Under the pieces are notes generated by a model. That model searched no databases and was not told the origin of the DNA. It was given only the letters and a program-made list of their open reading frames with translations. 22,041 nt of DNA from Chara braunii (lineage: Eukaryota > Streptophyta > Charophyceae > Charales > Characeae). The stretch lies in assembly GCA_003427395.1 (NCBI GenBank), contig BFEA01000295.1, positions 955,734 through 977,774 of the forward strand, written 5' to 3'. Each line of letters opens with the position of its first letter. The stretch's first letter is position 1. Positions 19,642-22,041 of the stretch are shown piece by piece. A program made the position numbers and the translations under genes.

Positions 19642-19698
<57 letters not shown>
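19501..19698. repeat. Purine tract with (GAA)n and a 57-A run
   Basis: About 200 bases are almost only A and G: (GAA)n near 19539-19566, mixed GA runs, A14 at 19623-19636, then 57 consecutive A at 19642-19698. It could be a microsatellite or the tail of a retroposed copy. I see no LINE or SINE body immediately before it, only the edge of the satellite. The exact A-run length may be an assembly approximation. Confidence 0.9.
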
Positions 19699-19700
<2 letters not shown>

Positions 19701-21850
19701 TCTTCATTTCTCCACTCACCTCTTCTCGGGTCTTGGAGTTGATGCGCTAGTCTTGGTGATGCTTCTCCCCACTTGGCTATGACTCTCTCCTTCCTCAGGT
19801 CTCTCTTACCTCCCCCTCCCAGTCTCTCACAAACCGCAACAAACTCCTACCACTATGACTATGGAGTCCTCCCCTCTAGGAGGGCTAAATGAGACTCCCT
19901 CTAGCCTTGCCTTCTTCCTCACATCGTGGGGGCTATGTCGGATTACCCTCCTACCACTAGCCTCTAGAGCTCCATTTACTAGCTCACAATCTCCTTTAGG
20001 CTCTAAAACTAACAAGGGTTCCCCTCTCCTCTCTCCAAGTGAGTGTAGTGCTCTGAGAGGTTCATCTCAGTATCATGGACACTCCTCATGCAAATGTGAG
20101 TGTGGCGGACTGAATCCCCAGCATATGTAGGTTGAAACCAGCAGTCCGGCCACAGCCCATAGACCTCTCCATGTGCCTTGATGTGAACCGAGGTACCCCT
20201 TAGGCAAAATTTCACCACTAGGCCCTTCCGGAGGTACCTGGGCTTCATTTTGGCCAAATATATGTTGTCTGAGTGGCTGGTACCAACTCGAACTGCCCCT
20301 TGGGCCTTTTCAAACCTCATACCCTTTGAAAAGTGCAGCCCCCTTGAGTCCAAAGGTCCAAGGGACAACCTTACTTGAAAAAAAAAGCCTTGTAGATCTT
20401 TTCTCGACTTTTTCTGATTTTGGCCTATCTTGGGTAGGCCGAGATATTTTCCCATGTGGCGGTGCATTTTCAGTCTTGGATCTGGCTGGGATCCAAGGCC
20501 AACAATATTCCGAGGTACCTCATGGTGGTCCTTGCTTCAGTTTTGGGCCCCTAAGTTCATTTTTTTTTCTTTCTCTCTTTTGTTTCTTTCCATTTGAACT
20601 GCCACCTCATTTCGGAGCGAGCCATTTAGAGTTGGCTCACAAAAAATGATTAGTTCCTCTCTACCATGAGATCTGATCTCAGATCTATGGCCCACAAAAA
20701 AAACGGTCATCTCCCCTTTGTATTTTCTTTTATTTTTCTCTTTTTAATTAAGATTTTGTGGAGATATGGCCCCAATTCGGATTGCCCTCCTTCATTCTAG
20801 GAGGGATGAAGTCACAATTGGGACCTACCAGTTTCTACTGTGCGGGTCTCAATAGGCCGGCACATTCTCGTCCACTCTTTTCTCCCTTTTTATCTCATTC
20901 TCTCTCTATTTTCTCTCATTTCTCTTTGTTTTTCTTTTATTTCTGTTGTGAGAAGTGTCAAACAGCTGTTGAGCCTTTTTCTAGGCCATAGATCTTCATA
21001 TATGGCCAAATTTATGGCTGACAGTTGATCGTTATATCTCGGATTATCATAATGGCACCCCCATGCTCCTAGGGGGCTCCATTTTGTCTCCATTGGTCCC
21101 AATTTCGAGTTTTCTTTGCCTACATAATGACACTCTCATGCTCATGTTGAGTTCCTTGAGGCTCTATTTTCTCATGCCTAGCTAGTCCGTGATATCTCGG
21201 ACTGCTGGGCAGCCCTCCCAACACCATTATTTCACTTTCTTTTATGTCATGACTCTCTCACTTGTCCCCACTTGTGCTTTCACTAGTAGTGCTAATATTT
21301 TCCACCGTCTAGATCCTCGATTTTGACGGTGCCGTTTGCTTGTGCGATTTTTTTTCTTGTGTTGGCGCGTGGTTCTCTTGGGACATCTCAACTCCCCGCC
21401 ACAATCTTCCGTACTAGTTTCGTTTTCTTGTCCCTCCGGTAGTCCCGCTGACGCGTGTCCCGTTTTTCGACTATTATTATTTAGACTCACTTAGTCTCCA
21501 ACAACATCCCGGACGGTGTCTCATTTTTATTTTTGGACCTCTTTGCCCTTGGTAGTTCCAATATCCCTTCCTTAGGTGTCGCATGTGCCAATTTTTCTTA
21601 GCCGTGAAATCTCATATCACGGTCGCCGTTTACCGTCTCTACTTGCCCCATGTCGAAATCACTTTTTTATAACCTTTTGGGCTTGTTCGCAGCCCGTCAG
21701 GGATGCGCTTTCCCCCCCTCAGACATTCAACGTTCAACGTCAATTTCAACGTCGGTGGTCGTCATGAGGGTGGGCATTTGAGGTTTTCGGGCCTCGCAAG
21801 GGCCAGGAACGCGTAGGACCGGTAGCTGCGAGTAGGAGGCCGAGGAGGCC
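19699..21850. other. 2.1 kb without a supported gene
   Basis: Frames of 90-150 codons exist (for example minus 20467-20009 and plus 19855-20130), but their products show no recognisable motif and codon use is unremarkable. GGTACC-centred words recur at about 20193, 20233 and 20515, GATATCTCGG-like words recur on both strands, and there is a palindrome CCCTCTAGGAGGG near 19873. Short T/C-rich runs occur at 20570 and 20880. Possibly old, diverged repeat sequence. Confidence 0.45.
21048..21175. repeat. Degenerate ~75-bp duplication
   Basis: CATAATGGCACCCCCATGCTC at about 21048 and CATAATGACACTCTCATGCTC at about 21123 are followed by related GGGGGCTCCATTTTGTCTC and GAGGCTCTATTTTCTC. Similarity is partial, so this is an old duplication at best. 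Confidence 0.45.
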
Positions 21851-21856
21851 GCAGTC

Positions 21857-21990
21857 CTTTTTCGAAATTGAAACGGTGCAGGTAGCACTTTTTCGAAATT
21901 GAAACAGTGTAGGTCCTACACGTTGTATTCGAATACAATCTGTACCCTTTCTATTCAGATTTCGAAAAGAAAGACCTCTTGTATTCCGAT
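21857..21990. repeat. Direct repeats and palindromes near the window end
   Basis: CTTTTTCGAAATTGAAAC followed by a GTGCAGGT or GTGTAGGT variant occurs twice, about 31 bases apart. Two perfect palindromes follow: TGTAGGTCCTACA and TTGTATTCGAATACAA. A further ATTTCGAAAAG lies near 21960. The TTTTTCGAAATT core is shared with the palindrome at 275-313, hinting at another related element edge, but no terminal motif or target duplication is visible. Confidence 0.6.
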
Positions 21991-22041
21991 AAAATTACTT
22001 CTTCTTTTTGTTGGAGGTCAGCGCCTGCCCTTGTGCTCCCC

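Overview
The window looks like nuclear DNA of a eukaryote, probably a plant or alga. It is dominated by decayed mobile elements and tandem repeats. There is no bacterial operon, rRNA or tRNA gene. The pol remnant reminds me of Ty3/gypsy elements of charophyte algae such as Chara, but that is memory of the family and not a database result. I see no intact host gene.

Layout. 1-423 appears to be the right end of an inverted-repeat DNA element, and 466-688 is a 40-bp tandem repeat. From about 1,320 to 12,411 almost every recognisable coding remnant lies on the minus strand. In reading order (high to low coordinates) these are: four diverged copies A-D of one unrecognised ~250-aa protein (12411-8762); a short basic ORF region (8756-8100); a Ty3/gypsy pol with reverse transcriptase, RNase H and integrase (about 8020-2693); and a charged ORF after integrase (2475-1322). 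All carry in-frame stops, mostly TGA, and several carry frameshifts.

The pol is interrupted between RNase H and integrase by a 1,750-bp palindromic (foldback-like) DNA element at 3884-5633. It is flanked by the 8-bp direct repeat CTGAACAT, and without the element and one repeat copy the pol reading frame runs on in register. The element ends resemble the end at 1-423, including a matching motif at the same distance from the terminus, so the window seems to hold two members of one family.

From 12.4 to 14.6 kb I see no convincing gene. From 14.9 to 19.4 kb there are a G/A-rich ~53-bp minisatellite (22 copies), a 74-bp duplication, and a regular 172-bp satellite (13 anchored monomers, each made of 91 + 81 bp halves). 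A purine tract ending in a 57-A run follows. From 19.7 kb to the end there is unassigned sequence with small repeats and palindromes.

The most promising novelty is the four-copy protein family lying head-to-tail upstream of pol, possibly part of the same large element. Next are the foldback family and the TGA-biased decay, which fits deamination at methylated CpG.
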